A stretch of 64,000 nucleotides of DNA from NCBI GenBank assembly GCA_944347775.1, contig CALVMT010000033.1:32578-96577 (forward strand), in the 5' to 3' direction. The notes below the pieces were generated by a model, which was not told where the DNA came from, searched no databases, and saw nothing but the letters and a program-made list of their open reading frames with translations. Every line of letters starts with the position of its first letter. Position 1 is the first letter of the stretch. Below, in pieces: positions 10,002 to 18,964 of this stretch. The translations under genes were made by a program, and so were the position numbers. The stretch is from an uncultured Clostridia bacterium (GTDB lineage: Bacteria; Bacillota; Clostridia; Christensenellales; Christensenellaceae).

Positions 10002-10920
10002 AAAAGATTTTTTAATTATTGGCCATATCAGCCCGGATGGGGATACGATAGGCAGCGGTATGGCGCTTTTGCTGGCTCTACAGAAGCTAGGCAAAAGCGC
10101 TGTATTTGTAATAGACGGGAAAATACCGGAAAAAATGTCTTTTCTTATGGGGTATGCAAAGGTATATACGTTTACAGAATGTCCTAAGCGGAATTACGAT
10201 TGCGTGATAGCGGTTGATGTTTCAGATCCGGAACGCATGGGAAAATGTAAAGCAATATTTGATGTGCATCAAAATACAATAGTTATTGATCATCATGGGA
10301 CAAACCCGGCTTTTGGTTCATATAACTATATCCGAACAGTAGGCGCGACAGGGCTGTTGATTTATCGTTTGTTTAAGCAAATGCATATTGAATTAACAAA
10401 GGAAATTGCCAATCTGCTTTATCTGGCTATTTGTACGGATACCGGAAATTTCTCCTACTCCAATACAGATGCGGAAATTTTATATGCTGCAGCGGAACTG
10501 AGAAACGCAGGAGCGGATATTCCATTAATTATTGAAAACGTATATCAGATCCGCTCTCTTGGCGCGACAAGGTTAATTGGTCGCTCGTTGGAACATTTGA
10601 TATTGGCCGAAGAGGGAAAAATTGCGTTAACCTATATATTGCAGGAAGATTTTCGTGAGTTATTTGCGTTAACTGAAGATACCGAGGAATTGATTAATTA
10701 TGCCCGTGCAATTAAAGGAGTGGAAATCGCAATTTTCTTGCGTCAAAGCGAGGAAGAAGAATTTAAGATAAGTTTTCGCAGCAAAAACTATGCGGATGTT
10801 GCAGAACTTGCTTCGGAATTTAACGGAGGTGGGCATAAACATGCTTCCGGAGGAAAAATACATGCGCCGCTCAAAGAGGCAATATCTAAACTGCTGAAAG
10901 CGGCGGCTAAAAAATTATGA
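9970..10920 (+). CDS. nrnA: DHH-family phosphoesterase, NrnA-type oligoribonuclease/pAp phosphatase
   Basis: 316 residues from the ATG at 9970, which follows AAGGATAAG; an ATG at 9940 lies deeper in rbfA with no ribosome site. NrnA degrades very short RNAs (nanoRNA) and dephosphorylates 3'-phosphoadenosine 5'-phosphate. Metal ligands are visible in HISPDGDTIGSG, VAVDVSDPER and the DHH signature VIDHHGTN. The DHHA1 domain ends in the conserved GGGHKHASGG. Gene order with rbfA and truB is the standard one. Confidence 0.92.
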   Translation: MQKIEKIIKNEKDFLIIGHISPDGDTIGSGMALLLALQKLGKSAVFVIDGKIPEKMSFLMGYAKVYTFTECPKRNYDCVIAVDVSDPERMGKCKAIFDVHQNTIVIDHHGTNPAFGSYNYIRTVGATGLLIYRLFKQMHIELTKEIANLLYLAICTDTGNFSYSNTDAEILYAAAELRNAGADIPLIIENVYQIRSLGATRLIGRSLEHLILAEEGKIALTYILQEDFRELFALTEDTEELINYARAIKGVEIAIFLRQSEEEEFKISFRSKNYADVAELASEFNGGGHKHASGGKIHAPLKEAISKLLKAAAKKL

Positions 10921-11789
10921 ATGGGATAATTAATGTATTAAAACCTCCGGGTATGTCTTCCAACGGGGTAACAGTCTATCTGAAAAAGTTACTTCATGAA
11001 AAACGCATAGGACATGCCGGGACATTGGATCCGGGAGCTGCGGGTGTACTTATCGTTTTGCTTGGAAGATCTGCGCGATTATCGGAATATTTGATGGGGC
11101 ATGATAAAATTTATCTTGCTGAAATGCACTTTGGTTGTGAAACGGATACTTTAGATAGCTATGGAAAGATAGTGCAAAGGAAACCCCAAATGCAAAAGTT
11201 GACGTTTATGCAACTTGAACATGCCTGTAAAAAATTTATAGGTGAAATAGAGCAAAAACCACCGGCTTATTCTGCAATTAAGGTAGATGGGAAAAAATCT
11301 TATGAATTAGCAAGAAAAGGAATTGATTTGCCAAAGCCATTGCGCAAGGTAAGAATTTATGATATTGATATTCTGGAACAGACTGGTAGTCGACAGTTTC
11401 TTTTACGAATTTCTTGCTCTAAGGGGACATATATCCGTACATTAATTTCGGATATTGCACGCTCAATGGGAGAAATCGCCTATACTTCGCTGTTGGTTCG
11501 AAAAGGATCCGGTCATTATGACATACAAGATGCGTATACACTGGATGAAATTGCAATGATGGCGCAAGAAAAGGATTTTTCTTTTTGTATTTCTCCTCAA
11601 AAGGTTATTGAGGAACTGCCGGTAGTATATTTAGATGATACGCAACGCTTTGCAATAGAGCATGGACAGAAACTTTATGCTGATACTCCTTTGCCTGACG
11701 GTCAATTTGCTCTTTATTGTGGGGGAACATTTTATGGTATTGGTGTTACGGAAGCCGGAAAGCCGAAATTAAAAATACCGCTTTTTTAA
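10917..11789 (+). CDS. truB: tRNA pseudouridine-55 synthase
   Basis: 290 residues, ATG overlapping the nrnA stop (ATGA). TruB makes pseudouridine-55 in the T-arm of tRNAs. The catalytic aspartate is in GHAGTLDPGAAGVL; KPPGMSS near the N-terminus and PPAYSAIKVDGKKSYELARKG are further family motifs, and CSKGTYIRTL lies near residue 165. The C-terminus carries a short PUA-like segment. Confidence 0.96.
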   Translation: MNGIINVLKPPGMSSNGVTVYLKKLLHEKRIGHAGTLDPGAAGVLIVLLGRSARLSEYLMGHDKIYLAEMHFGCETDTLDSYGKIVQRKPQMQKLTFMQLEHACKKFIGEIEQKPPAYSAIKVDGKKSYELARKGIDLPKPLRKVRIYDIDILEQTGSRQFLLRISCSKGTYIRTLISDIARSMGEIAYTSLLVRKGSGHYDIQDAYTLDEIAMMAQEKDFSFCISPQKVIEELPVVYLDDTQRFAIEHGQKLYADTPLPDGQFALYCGGTFYGIGVTEAGKPKLKIPLF

Positions 11790-11807
11790 TGTAAAGGGTA
11801 GAAAAAT

Positions 11808-12725
11808 ATGCAATTGGTAAAAGAAGATACGATTTTTCAAACAAAAAATGTAATTGCATTAGGTACTTTTGATGGTTTGCATCTTGCACATCAGCATATA
11901 GTACATCGTGCGCAGTCTATTGCGGCAGAAAAAAAGTTGCATAGCTTGGTTTATACTTTTTCTAATTTACCTTCCGCGTATTTGGGAGGAGAACATGAGT
12001 CGCTTTTTTCTTATGAGGAAAAATTGCAGGCGTTTGCAGAACTTGGTATAGATTATTTGTGTATATATCCGTTTGATGAACGCATTGCGCAGCAGCAAAG
12101 GGAATACTTTATGCAGACCCTCCTTGGGAAATTAAAGGGGGAAGTATTAGTTGCGGGTTATAATTTTCGATTCGGGAAAGATGCTGCGGGTAATTCTGAA
12201 TATTTACGCGATTATGCCGAGTCACACGGTGCGCAGACGGAAATTGTTGAGTGTATGCAGAAAGAGGGAGAGGTAATTAGCAGTACAAGAATACGTGCGG
12301 CTGTGCGTAAGGGTGAGATGGAGTGTGCAGAAATGTTGTTGGGCAGACCATATGCAATCGAAGGGAAGATTGTTCATGGAAGAGAAGTAGGAAGAACTAT
12401 TGGTTTTCCAACAGCGAATATTTGCCCACCAAAAGAAAAGTTGCTTCCTCCTAAAGGAGTGTATATTGCAAGAATATGGCTGAATGGTATAGCTTATGGA
12501 GGCATTACTAATATCGGTGTACGGCCGACATTGGATAATGGAAAAGATGTTTCTGTTGAGACAAATATTCTGGAATTTGCAGGGGATATTTATGGGCAAC
12601 AGGCAAAGGTTGAATTACTGCATTTTCTGCGCCCCGAACAGCCGTTTTCAGATTTGCGGGCGTTGAGAGAAGCAATTGAGCAAAATAAGAGGCAGGCATG
12701 CCGCTTTTTTGAAAATCAGAAATAA
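11808..12725 (+). CDS. ribF: Bifunctional riboflavin kinase/FAD synthetase
   Basis: 305 residues, ATG preceded by AAAGGG. RibF converts riboflavin to FMN and then FAD. The N-terminal nucleotidyltransferase domain has GTFDGLHLAHQHI (an HxGH-like site) and ISSTRIRAAVRKG. The C-terminal flavokinase domain has the PTAN signature in GRTIGFPTANICPP and GVYIARIW. It usually sits between truB and rpsO in this block. Confidence 0.95.
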   Translation: MQLVKEDTIFQTKNVIALGTFDGLHLAHQHIVHRAQSIAAEKKLHSLVYTFSNLPSAYLGGEHESLFSYEEKLQAFAELGIDYLCIYPFDERIAQQQREYFMQTLLGKLKGEVLVAGYNFRFGKDAAGNSEYLRDYAESHGAQTEIVECMQKEGEVISSTRIRAAVRKGEMECAEMLLGRPYAIEGKIVHGREVGRTIGFPTANICPPKEKLLPPKGVYIARIWLNGIAYGGITNIGVRPTLDNGKDVSVETNILEFAGDIYGQQAKVELLHFLRPEQPFSDLRALREAIEQNKRQACRFFENQK

Positions 12726-12762
12726 ATGCCTTTATGTAGGGTTTTTGTGTATAAAATGTTCT

Positions 12763-12791
12763 TTACAATGGATAGAATATATGGTACAATG
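12763..12791 (+). promoter_or_regulatory. Sigma-A-type promoter of rpsO
   Basis: TTTACA (12763-12768), 17 bases, TACAAT (12786-12791). It predicts a transcript start near 12798 and an 80-base leader before rpsO, giving the ribosomal protein gene its own promoter within the operon. Confidence 0.7.
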
Positions 12792-12880
12792 CATTCGTAT
12801 TAAACCGAATACTTTGTTTTGCGAATACCCGACGCGATACAAAGTTATCGGCGATTTTAATCTATGGGGAGGAAATTTAT

Positions 12881-13144
12881 ATGGAAAAGATTGATAAGAG
12901 TGCAATTATTGCGGAATATGCTACACATGAGGGAGATACTGGTTCTCCTGAAGTGCAAGTAGCATTGCTTACTGCACGGATTAATCATCTGAATGAGCAT
13001 CTGCAGTCTCATCTGAAAGATCATCATTCTAGACGCGGACTGTTAAAAATGGTTGGTGCGAGAAGAGGCCTATTAGAGTATCTGCGGAAAAAAGATATTG
13101 AAAGATATAGAGCATTGATTGCGAAGCTTGGCCTTAGAAGGTAA
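12881..13144 (+). CDS. rpsO: 30S ribosomal protein S15
   Basis: 87 residues, ATG preceded by GGGGAGG. S15 binds the central domain of 16S rRNA and helps form bridge B4. The conserved [17 protein letters not shown] and [15 protein letters not shown] are present, and the length is standard. A hairpin follows. Confidence 0.98.
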   Translation: MEKIDKSAIIAEYATHEGDTGSPEVQVALLTARINHLNEHLQSHLKDHHSRRGLLKMVGARRGLLEYLRKKDIERYRALIAKLGLRR

Positions 13145-13172
13145 AAGAGTAGTTTTATTGAATTGTATGGAT

Positions 13173-13205
13173 ATAGAGCGAGGAAAAGTTTCTCGCTCTA
13201 TCTTT
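13173..13205 (+). terminator. Hairpin after rpsO
   Basis: A 10-bp perfect stem (13173-13182 with 13192-13201, ATAGAGCGAG) and a 9-base loop, followed by a short CTTTAT tract. With few T residues, it may be a partial terminator that reduces transcription into pnp. Confidence 0.6.
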
Positions 13206-13285
13206 ATAAGCGCAGTTCTCTGGCGCAGTGCCTGTGATGGTTCACAGATTTATTTTTGTTTCTAATGAAAGGAAATATAGAGTTG

Positions 13286-13306
13286 GCAGGCAGAGCCTGC
13301 AGGAGG
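13286..13306 (+). promoter_or_regulatory. Small hairpin abutting the pnp ribosome binding site
   Basis: GCAGGC (13286-13291), a 3-base loop and GCCTGC (13295-13300) form a GC-rich stem ending exactly where the Shine-Dalgarno AGGAGG (13301-13306) starts. The hairpin could affect ribosome access or provide an RNA processing site; this is inference. Confidence 0.4.
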
Positions 13307-13311
13307 TTGTA

Positions 13312-15429
13312 ATGGTAGAAAATCATGTTTTTAAAATGGAGCTTGGCGGGAGAGAACTGATAGTGGAATCCGGTAAGTATTGTGCTCAAGCAGGGGGCTC
13401 ATGTATTGTTAGATGTGGCGATACTGCTGTTATGGTTTCGGCGACAGCCGCAAAAGAGCCAAGAGAGGAAATTGATTTCTTCCCGTTAAGCATAGAATTT
13501 GAAGAAAAAATGTATTCTGTGGGGAAAATTCCTGGCGGTTTTATTAAAAGAGAAGGGCGACCTTCCGAAAAAGCGATACTTTCCTGCAGATTGATTGACA
13601 GGCCTTTGCGCCCGCTGTTCCCCAAAGGGTATTTTAATGATGTACAGGTAATTGCTACAGTGCTTTCGGTTGATCCTGAAATTCCACCGGAAGTTTATGC
13701 GATGATTGGGTCTTCCGTAGCCCTTTCTATAGCGGGAATACCTTTCCAAGGGCCCACAGGTTCTGTTGTGGTGGGGATGGTTGATGGTAAATATATCATT
13801 AACCCCAATACTGCTGAGCGTGAGGCTTCTCGTATGCATCTTACTGTTTCTGGAACAAAAGATGCCATTATGATGGTAGAAGCAGGAGCAAATGAAGTGA
13901 CGGAAAGCGAAATGCTGGAAGCGATTTTGTTTGCCCATGAGGAAATTAAGAGAATTTGTGATTTTATTTCAAATATTAAAGCCGAAATTGGTAAGCCGGA
14001 GCAGCCTTATGTACTTTATCATGTGCCGGAGGAGTTAGATGCTAAAGTGCGCGAAAAGTTTTACGATCGAATGAGGTGGGCAATGGATACGTTTGATCGT
14101 ACGGAGCGCGAGGCAAGGGAAGAGCAGGTTAAAGCTGAGGCAGTGGAATATTTTGCGGAGACATATCCTGATAGTAAAGTTGATATTGGTAATAGCTTAT
14201 ATGCAGTGATGAAAGAAATTGTCCGTGAAAAAATTGTTAAAGAAGGTGTACGTCCTGATGGCAGAGGATATGAAGATGTACGCCCAATTTGGTGTGAAAC
14301 AGGATTGTTTGCAAGAACTCATGGAAGCGCTGTTTTTACCAGAGGGCAAACACAGGTAATGAATCTTGTCACTTTAGGGCCTCTTGGCGATGGGCAAACG
14401 CTGGATGGGATTTCTGATGAGACATTTAAGCGCTATATGCATCAGTATAATATGCCGCCTTATTCAACCGGTGAGGCAAAACCGCTGCGCAGTGCAAACA
14501 GAAGAGAAATTGGGCATGGTGCGCTGGCTGAAAGGGCAATTGTTCCCATGTTGCCTTCAGAAGAGGAATTTCCTTATGCGATCCGTGCCGTATCCGAAGT
14601 ATTGAGTTCTAATGGATCTACTTCGCAAGCAAGTATTTGTGCAAGCTCGTTGGCTTTGATGGATGCAGGAGTGCCAATGAAAAAACCGGTTGCAGGCACA
14701 GCAATGGGTCTGATCAAGCAAGAAGATAAAGTTGTTATTTTGACAGATATTCAGGGACTGGAGGACTTTTTAGGTGATATGGACTTTAAAGTTGCCGGTA
14801 CCGATAAAGGAATAACTGCAATTCAGATGGATATTAAAATCAAAGGAATTGATAAAGATATTCTTGAACGTGCACTTGCGCAGGCATTGCGTGGTAGATT
14901 GCATATACTGGCTAAGATGAATGAAGTCTTGCCTGAAGCAAGAAAAGAACTTTCAAAATATGCGCCTAAGATTACGCAGTTTATGATTAATCCCGATAAG
15001 ATCCGCGAGGTGATTGGGTCTGGTGGAAAGACGATTAATAAGATTATAGCGGATACTGGAGTGAAAATTGACATTGAGGATGATGGACACATTTCCATTG
15101 CTACTGAAGATGCAGCGGCAGCGGCAAAGGCGAAAGCAATTATTATGGGTATCGCCAGAGATATTAAAGCGGGAGATGTATATCGGGGCAAAGTAACGCG
15201 TATTATACCAATAGGTGCGTTTGTTGAATTAGCACCGGGTAAAGAGGGAATGGTTCATATTTCAAAATTGGCAAAAGAGCGTGTTGAAAAAGTAGAAGAT
15301 GTCGTTACTGAAGGGCAGGAAATTTTGGTCAGAGTACTTGGTATTGATGAAAAGCACCGTATTAACCTTATTCATCGTGGGGTAACGGAGGAAGATCTGA
15401 ATAAATTTAATGCTTCTGAAGAACAATAA
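13312..15429 (+). CDS. pnp: Polyribonucleotide nucleotidyltransferase (PNPase)
   Basis: 705 residues from the ATG at 13312, five bases after AGGAGG; an upstream in-frame start at 13228 would add a non-homologous N-terminus. PNPase degrades RNA 3' to 5' by phosphorolysis and can add tails. Two RNase PH cores are joined by a helical domain. The second core has TRGQTQVMNLVTLG. A KH domain (IREVIGSGGKTINKI) and an S1 domain (GDVYRGKVTRIIPIGAFVE) close the protein. A terminator follows. Confidence 0.97.
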   Translation: MVENHVFKMELGGRELIVESGKYCAQAGGSCIVRCGDTAVMVSATAAKEPREEIDFFPLSIEFEEKMYSVGKIPGGFIKREGRPSEKAILSCRLIDRPLRPLFPKGYFNDVQVIATVLSVDPEIPPEVYAMIGSSVALSIAGIPFQGPTGSVVVGMVDGKYIINPNTAEREASRMHLTVSGTKDAIMMVEAGANEVTESEMLEAILFAHEEIKRICDFISNIKAEIGKPEQPYVLYHVPEELDAKVREKFYDRMRWAMDTFDRTEREAREEQVKAEAVEYFAETYPDSKVDIGNSLYAVMKEIVREKIVKEGVRPDGRGYEDVRPIWCETGLFARTHGSAVFTRGQTQVMNLVTLGPLGDGQTLDGISDETFKRYMHQYNMPPYSTGEAKPLRSANRREIGHGALAERAIVPMLPSEEEFPYAIRAVSEVLSSNGSTSQASICASSLALMDAGVPMKKPVAGTAMGLIKQEDKVVILTDIQGLEDFLGDMDFKVAGTDKGITAIQMDIKIKGIDKDILERALAQALRGRLHILAKMNEVLPEARKELSKYAPKITQFMINPDKIREVIGSGGKTINKIIADTGVKIDIEDDGHISIATEDAAAAAKAKAIIMGIARDIKAGDVYRGKVTRIIPIGAFVELAPGKEGMVHISKLAKERVEKVEDVVTEGQEILVRVLGIDEKHRINLIHRGVTEEDLNKFNASEEQ

Positions 15430-15436
15430 TAAAGAT

Positions 15437-15464
15437 AAAAAAGGCGGCGTCAGCCGTCTTTTTT
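15437..15464 (+). terminator. Intrinsic terminator after pnp
   Basis: GGCGGC (15443-15448) pairs with GCCGTC (15453-15458), with one G-U pair, extended by flanking A and T runs and ending in six T. This marks the end of the long translation operon. Confidence 0.85.
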
Positions 15465-15499
15465 AACACATGATTAAAAAGCAAAAAGGAATTTTTTAT

Positions 15500-16735
15500 A
15501 TGTATCAAGAAAAAATTTTATCTAACGGGATTCGGTTTTATGGTGAATATATTCCACAGGTAAGAACAGCGTCTGTAGGGATTTGGGTAAAGGCGGGTTC
15601 TTCTACCGAATCAGATGCTGAAAATGGGCTTTCGCATTTTTTAGAGCATTTATTTTTTAAAGGAACAGAAAAACGCAGTTATAAACAAATTGCAGAGGAA
15701 TTTGATAATCTTGGAATTCAATCTAATGCCTATACTTCTAAGGAAATGACCTGCTATTATGTTAAAGCAATTGATTCAAAATTAAGTGAGGCTGTAGATA
15801 TTTTAACAGATATGTTTTGCCATTCTGTTTTCCCGCAAAGAGAAGTAGAAAAGGAACGGGGTGTTATTCTTGAAGAAATTGCAATGTCATTGGATACCCC
15901 GGACGATCTTCTGATGGATTGTCTTTCGGAAAAATTTTTTTCCGGGACAGAGCTTTCTCGAACAATTTTAGGACCGGCGGAAAATATTAGGAAGTTTACA
16001 CGAGAGCAAATTCTAGATTATCGAAATAAACATTATTATGGGAAAAATATTGTTATTGCTGCGGTAGGCAATTACAATGAAGAGAAATTGCTGGCTGAAC
16101 TGGAGGAAAAAATGCAGGGTGTTCCTTCTGGAGAAAAGGTAAACGTCTATCATCTCTGTACAAACTGGAAACCGGTTAAAAAAGAGTTTTGTATTCATAA
16201 AGATATTGAGCAAGCACATCTTGGTATTGCTTTTCCGGGGCCAGGAAGTGCAGAAGAGGATCGATATGCTTTTTCTATTTTGGCAAATATTTTTGGCGGA
16301 GGAATGAGTTCTCGGTTATTTCAAAAAGTAAGAGAGGAATTGGGAGCAGCATATTCTGTTTATGCATATCCTGCAATATATTATCAGGCGGGTGCTCTCA
16401 TTATATATGCTGGAATATCTCCAGAAAAAACACAGGTTGTGGAAGAAGCAATTCTGAATGAAATTAAAATTGTAAGAGAAAAAGGGATTTCGCAAGAGGA
16501 ATTGGAACATACAAAAACGCAAATCTCTGCTAGTTATATTATGGGTCAAGAAAGTACCTCGGCAAAAATGAATCTACTGGGAAGGAATGCCCTGTTACTG
16601 GAAAAAATAATTTCTGAAGAGGAAATGTTGGAAAATATACAAAAAGTGACAATGACAGATATGAATAATATAATAGAACGTGTGTTGCAGGAAAAAATGA
16701 GATGTACGGGATGGGTATTGCCCCAGGAGCAATAA
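15500..16735 (+). CDS. M16-family zinc metallopeptidase
   Basis: 411 residues from the ATG at 15500, nine bases after AAAGGA; an ATG at 15470 lies inside the preceding terminator area. The inverted zinc motif HxxEH is seen as HFLEH near residue 50, with the downstream glutamate in EKERGVILEEIAM. Peptidases of this type (YmxG/MlpA) follow pnp in many Bacillota. The C-terminal half has the second M16 domain with FGGGMSSRLFQKVREE. Substrate unknown; cytoplasmic, no signal peptide. Confidence 0.9.
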   Translation: MYQEKILSNGIRFYGEYIPQVRTASVGIWVKAGSSTESDAENGLSHFLEHLFFKGTEKRSYKQIAEEFDNLGIQSNAYTSKEMTCYYVKAIDSKLSEAVDILTDMFCHSVFPQREVEKERGVILEEIAMSLDTPDDLLMDCLSEKFFSGTELSRTILGPAENIRKFTREQILDYRNKHYYGKNIVIAAVGNYNEEKLLAELEEKMQGVPSGEKVNVYHLCTNWKPVKKEFCIHKDIEQAHLGIAFPGPGSAEEDRYAFSILANIFGGGMSSRLFQKVREELGAAYSVYAYPAIYYQAGALIIYAGISPEKTQVVEEAILNEIKIVREKGISQEELEHTKTQISASYIMGQESTSAKMNLLGRNALLLEKIISEEEMLENIQKVTMTDMNNIIERVLQEKMRCTGWVLPQEQ

Positions 16736-16757
16736 AAATAATATAGAATAATTCAAG

Positions 16758-16799
16758 AAAAAATCTTCAAACTAATAGAAAAAAGTTTGGAGATTTTTT
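16758..16799 (+). terminator. Terminator-like hairpin that contains the tepA ribosome binding site
   Basis: A 16-bp stem with one G-U pair (16758-16773 with 16784-16799), a 10-base loop and a six-T end. The start codon of tepA is at 16801 and its GGAG (16789-16792) lies inside the 3' arm. It would terminate the M16 transcript and also mask the tepA ribosome site in any read-through RNA. Confidence 0.7.
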
Positions 16800-16800
16800 A

Positions 16801-17496
16801 ATGTTACGGATAAAGAAAAATAATCAAGCGATAACAAATGATAATGCTTCTCAACAAAAACTAACAAATGATAAGCAGGATCTGGGCGCAACGAGTTTAG
16901 AGCAGGGAATTCGCCTAATCAATATTATTGGACAAATAGAGGGGCATACTTTATTACCTTCTCAAACTAAGGCAACAAAGTATGAACATATTATTCCCTT
17001 GCTGGCAGAAATGGAACAAAATACCGAAGTAAAGGGAATTCTCATTATTTTAAATACAATGGGTGGTGATGTTGAAGCAGGATTGGCAATTGCAGAATTA
17101 ATACGCAGTATGAGCAAACCCAGCGTTAGTTTGGTGTTGGGGGGAGGTCATAGTATTGGAGTGCCTTTGGCAGTCAGTTCAGATTATTCTTTTATTGTGC
17201 CGACAGCGTGTATGACTGTTCATCCTTTACGTACAAATGGATTATTTATTACTTCTCCGCAGAGTTTTGAATATTATTTGAAAATGCAAGAACGTATCTT
17301 GCGTTTTATTAGTGAAAACGCTGATATATCGCAAAAGGCTATAGAAACGTTAATGAACAACAAGAATCAGATGGCTGACGATATTGGAACAGTTTTAATC
17401 GGAGCTCAAGCGGTAGAAGCGGGAATTATTGATGAAGTGGGTGGTCTGGCAAGTGCGCTAAAAAAACTAAAAGAATTATGTAAGATTCACCAATAA
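16801..17496 (+). CDS. ClpP-like serine protease, TepA (translocation-enhancing) type
   Basis: 231 residues. The ClpP/crotonase fold is clear: NTMGGDVEAGLAIAELI, then GHSIGVPLA with the nucleophilic serine in GxSxG, and TVHPLR with the catalytic histidine. The N-terminal 40 residues are polar and low-complexity, as in TepA. B. subtilis TepA is a membrane-associated protein reported to aid secretion and to act on spore proteins. No ClpX-type partner is nearby. GGAG lies 8 bases before the ATG, within the upstream hairpin. Confidence 0.85.
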   Translation: MLRIKKNNQAITNDNASQQKLTNDKQDLGATSLEQGIRLINIIGQIEGHTLLPSQTKATKYEHIIPLLAEMEQNTEVKGILIILNTMGGDVEAGLAIAELIRSMSKPSVSLVLGGGHSIGVPLAVSSDYSFIVPTACMTVHPLRTNGLFITSPQSFEYYLKMQERILRFISENADISQKAIETLMNNKNQMADDIGTVLIGAQAVEAGIIDEVGGLASALKKLKELCKIHQ

Positions 17497-17500
17497 ATTT

Positions 17501-17546
17501 TCTCAAAACAAAAACTCCCAAGTTATCGGGAGTTTTTGTTTTGAGA
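17501..17546 (+). terminator. Terminator after tepA
   Basis: A perfect 19-bp inverted repeat (17501-17519 with 17528-17546), 8-base loop, with internal T runs. The rest of the gap, 17547-17869, is very AT-rich; I see only the promoter at 17790-17818 in it. Confidence 0.85.
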
Positions 17547-17789
17547 TTTGAAATTAGAAAGGATTAAGAGGGGATACCAACTTAATAACAATATCAAGTG
17601 ATAACTGTTGATATTATAATAACATATATTTTAAAAAAATCAATAGCAAATAACAAAAAAAATAAAAAAATTTTTAAAAAATAATAGCAAATAATAACGA
17701 TATGATAAAATCAAAAATTTTTTATGTTTTTTATGAAATAAAGCAAGACTTTATTTTATATCTCTATAATTTGCAGATAGAAATGTAGA

Positions 17790-17818
17790 TTGTCATTCAA
17801 ACAACAATATGATACAAT
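17790..17818 (+). promoter_or_regulatory. Sigma-A-type promoter before the DUF5050 gene
   Basis: TTGTCA (17790-17795), 17 bases, TACAAT (17813-17818). It lies 51 bases before the GTG start at 17870. Confidence 0.68.
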
Positions 17819-17869
17819 GAATACCAGCATGATTATTACTAGAACTAATAAGTAAGTGAGGATAAACTG

Positions 17870-18868
17870 GTGGAAAATAAACAGAAGATGAGTAAGAAAA
17901 TGTTGGGAATGATCATCGCAGGTACAATAGTAGGAATTGCTATCATTTCTATTGCAGTTGCGACATATATTTCTTCTAAAAATTACGATAAAACATGGGT
18001 TGGTAATACGCATGGAAATATTGCCAATCGGCCAACGGTTGCAGAATATGATGGGAATTTTTATTTTGCTGATGATGTGATTTATGAGGTTAATCCAGAA
18101 GGGGAATGCCAGGTATTGGCTGCTTATGAAGCAATTGACTTAATTGTTGATGGTGATTATCTTTATTATGTCAATTATGATGAGGCGCAAACGATTTATC
18201 GGACAAATTTAAAAACAAAAGAAAGCGAGTTAGTAAGCAGTATTGCAGGATCATATATTAATATTGTGGATGGCGTTTTATATTATGCCTCGTTGTATGG
18301 GACAGACTATTCGGGTATTTATAAGATAAATTTAAATGAGGATTTTGATCCGAATAATCCCGAGCAGATTACGGTAGATTGGGCATCGAATTTGCTTTAC
18401 TATGATGAAAGGCTTTATTTTATTAATCAGGCGGACACCAGTCGGCTTTATTCAATGAAGTTGGACGGGAGCGATCGTGCGGTTTCTGCTGGCAGAGCGA
18501 CATCATGCTTTTTGTTCTATGAAGGGAATTTGTATTATTCAAATGTCTACGGCATATATCGTTGTAAACCGGATGGCAGTAATTTAACACAATTAAGTGA
18601 AATTCGTTCGTCGACGTTGAATATTGCGGATGATTATATATATCATTGTTTTTATGCTGACACAAGCAGTTCATATGACCAGTCGTTATATCGGATGAAA
18701 CTTGATGGTTCAAAAGAAGAAGTATTGACAACTGATTCGGCAAGTAATATTACATGTCTCAATGGGTATATTTATTTCCGTAATGTATATAAAGGTCAGG
18801 AAATCTACCGTATTAATGAAGAGAATACTGTTTTTGAAAATGTATTAAAATTATATGGAGCAAATTGA
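17870..18868 (+). CDS. Membrane-anchored DUF5050-type beta-propeller protein
   Basis: 332 residues, GTG start 8 bases after GAGG. One N-terminal transmembrane helix (about 12-35: MLGMIIAGTIVGIAIISIAV) is followed by an extracytoplasmic domain made of repeated short strands rich in tyrosine (LYYVNYD, IYRTNL, LYYSNVYGIYRCKPDGSN, YIYFRNVYKG). This pattern fits DUF5050, a predicted beta-propeller. Function unknown. It is a single-gene unit between two strong terminators. Confidence 0.75.
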   Translation: MENKQKMSKKMLGMIIAGTIVGIAIISIAVATYISSKNYDKTWVGNTHGNIANRPTVAEYDGNFYFADDVIYEVNPEGECQVLAAYEAIDLIVDGDYLYYVNYDEAQTIYRTNLKTKESELVSSIAGSYINIVDGVLYYASLYGTDYSGIYKINLNEDFDPNNPEQITVDWASNLLYYDERLYFINQADTSRLYSMKLDGSDRAVSAGRATSCFLFYEGNLYYSNVYGIYRCKPDGSNLTQLSEIRSSTLNIADDYIYHCFYADTSSSYDQSLYRMKLDGSKEEVLTTDSASNITCLNGYIYFRNVYKGQEIYRINEENTVFENVLKLYGAN

Positions 18869-18869
18869 C

Positions 18870-18912
18870 AAAATCAATGAGGCATATCAAAATGATATGC
18901 CTCATTGATTTT
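18870..18912. terminator. Bidirectional terminator between the DUF5050 gene and thiI
   Basis: A perfect 19-bp inverted repeat (18870-18888 with 18894-18912), five-base loop, with A and T runs on both flanks. The converging transcripts can both end here. Confidence 0.88.
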
Positions 18913-18964
18913 AATTATGTAATTTTTATTTTGCAGATCTAAATCTCAGTTTTTCAGTCGAAAT

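Noticed and set aside
17756-18013. Small - strand open frame overlapping the DUF5050 gene start
   Set aside because: It is antisense to a gene with a good promoter and ribosome site and has no features of its own.
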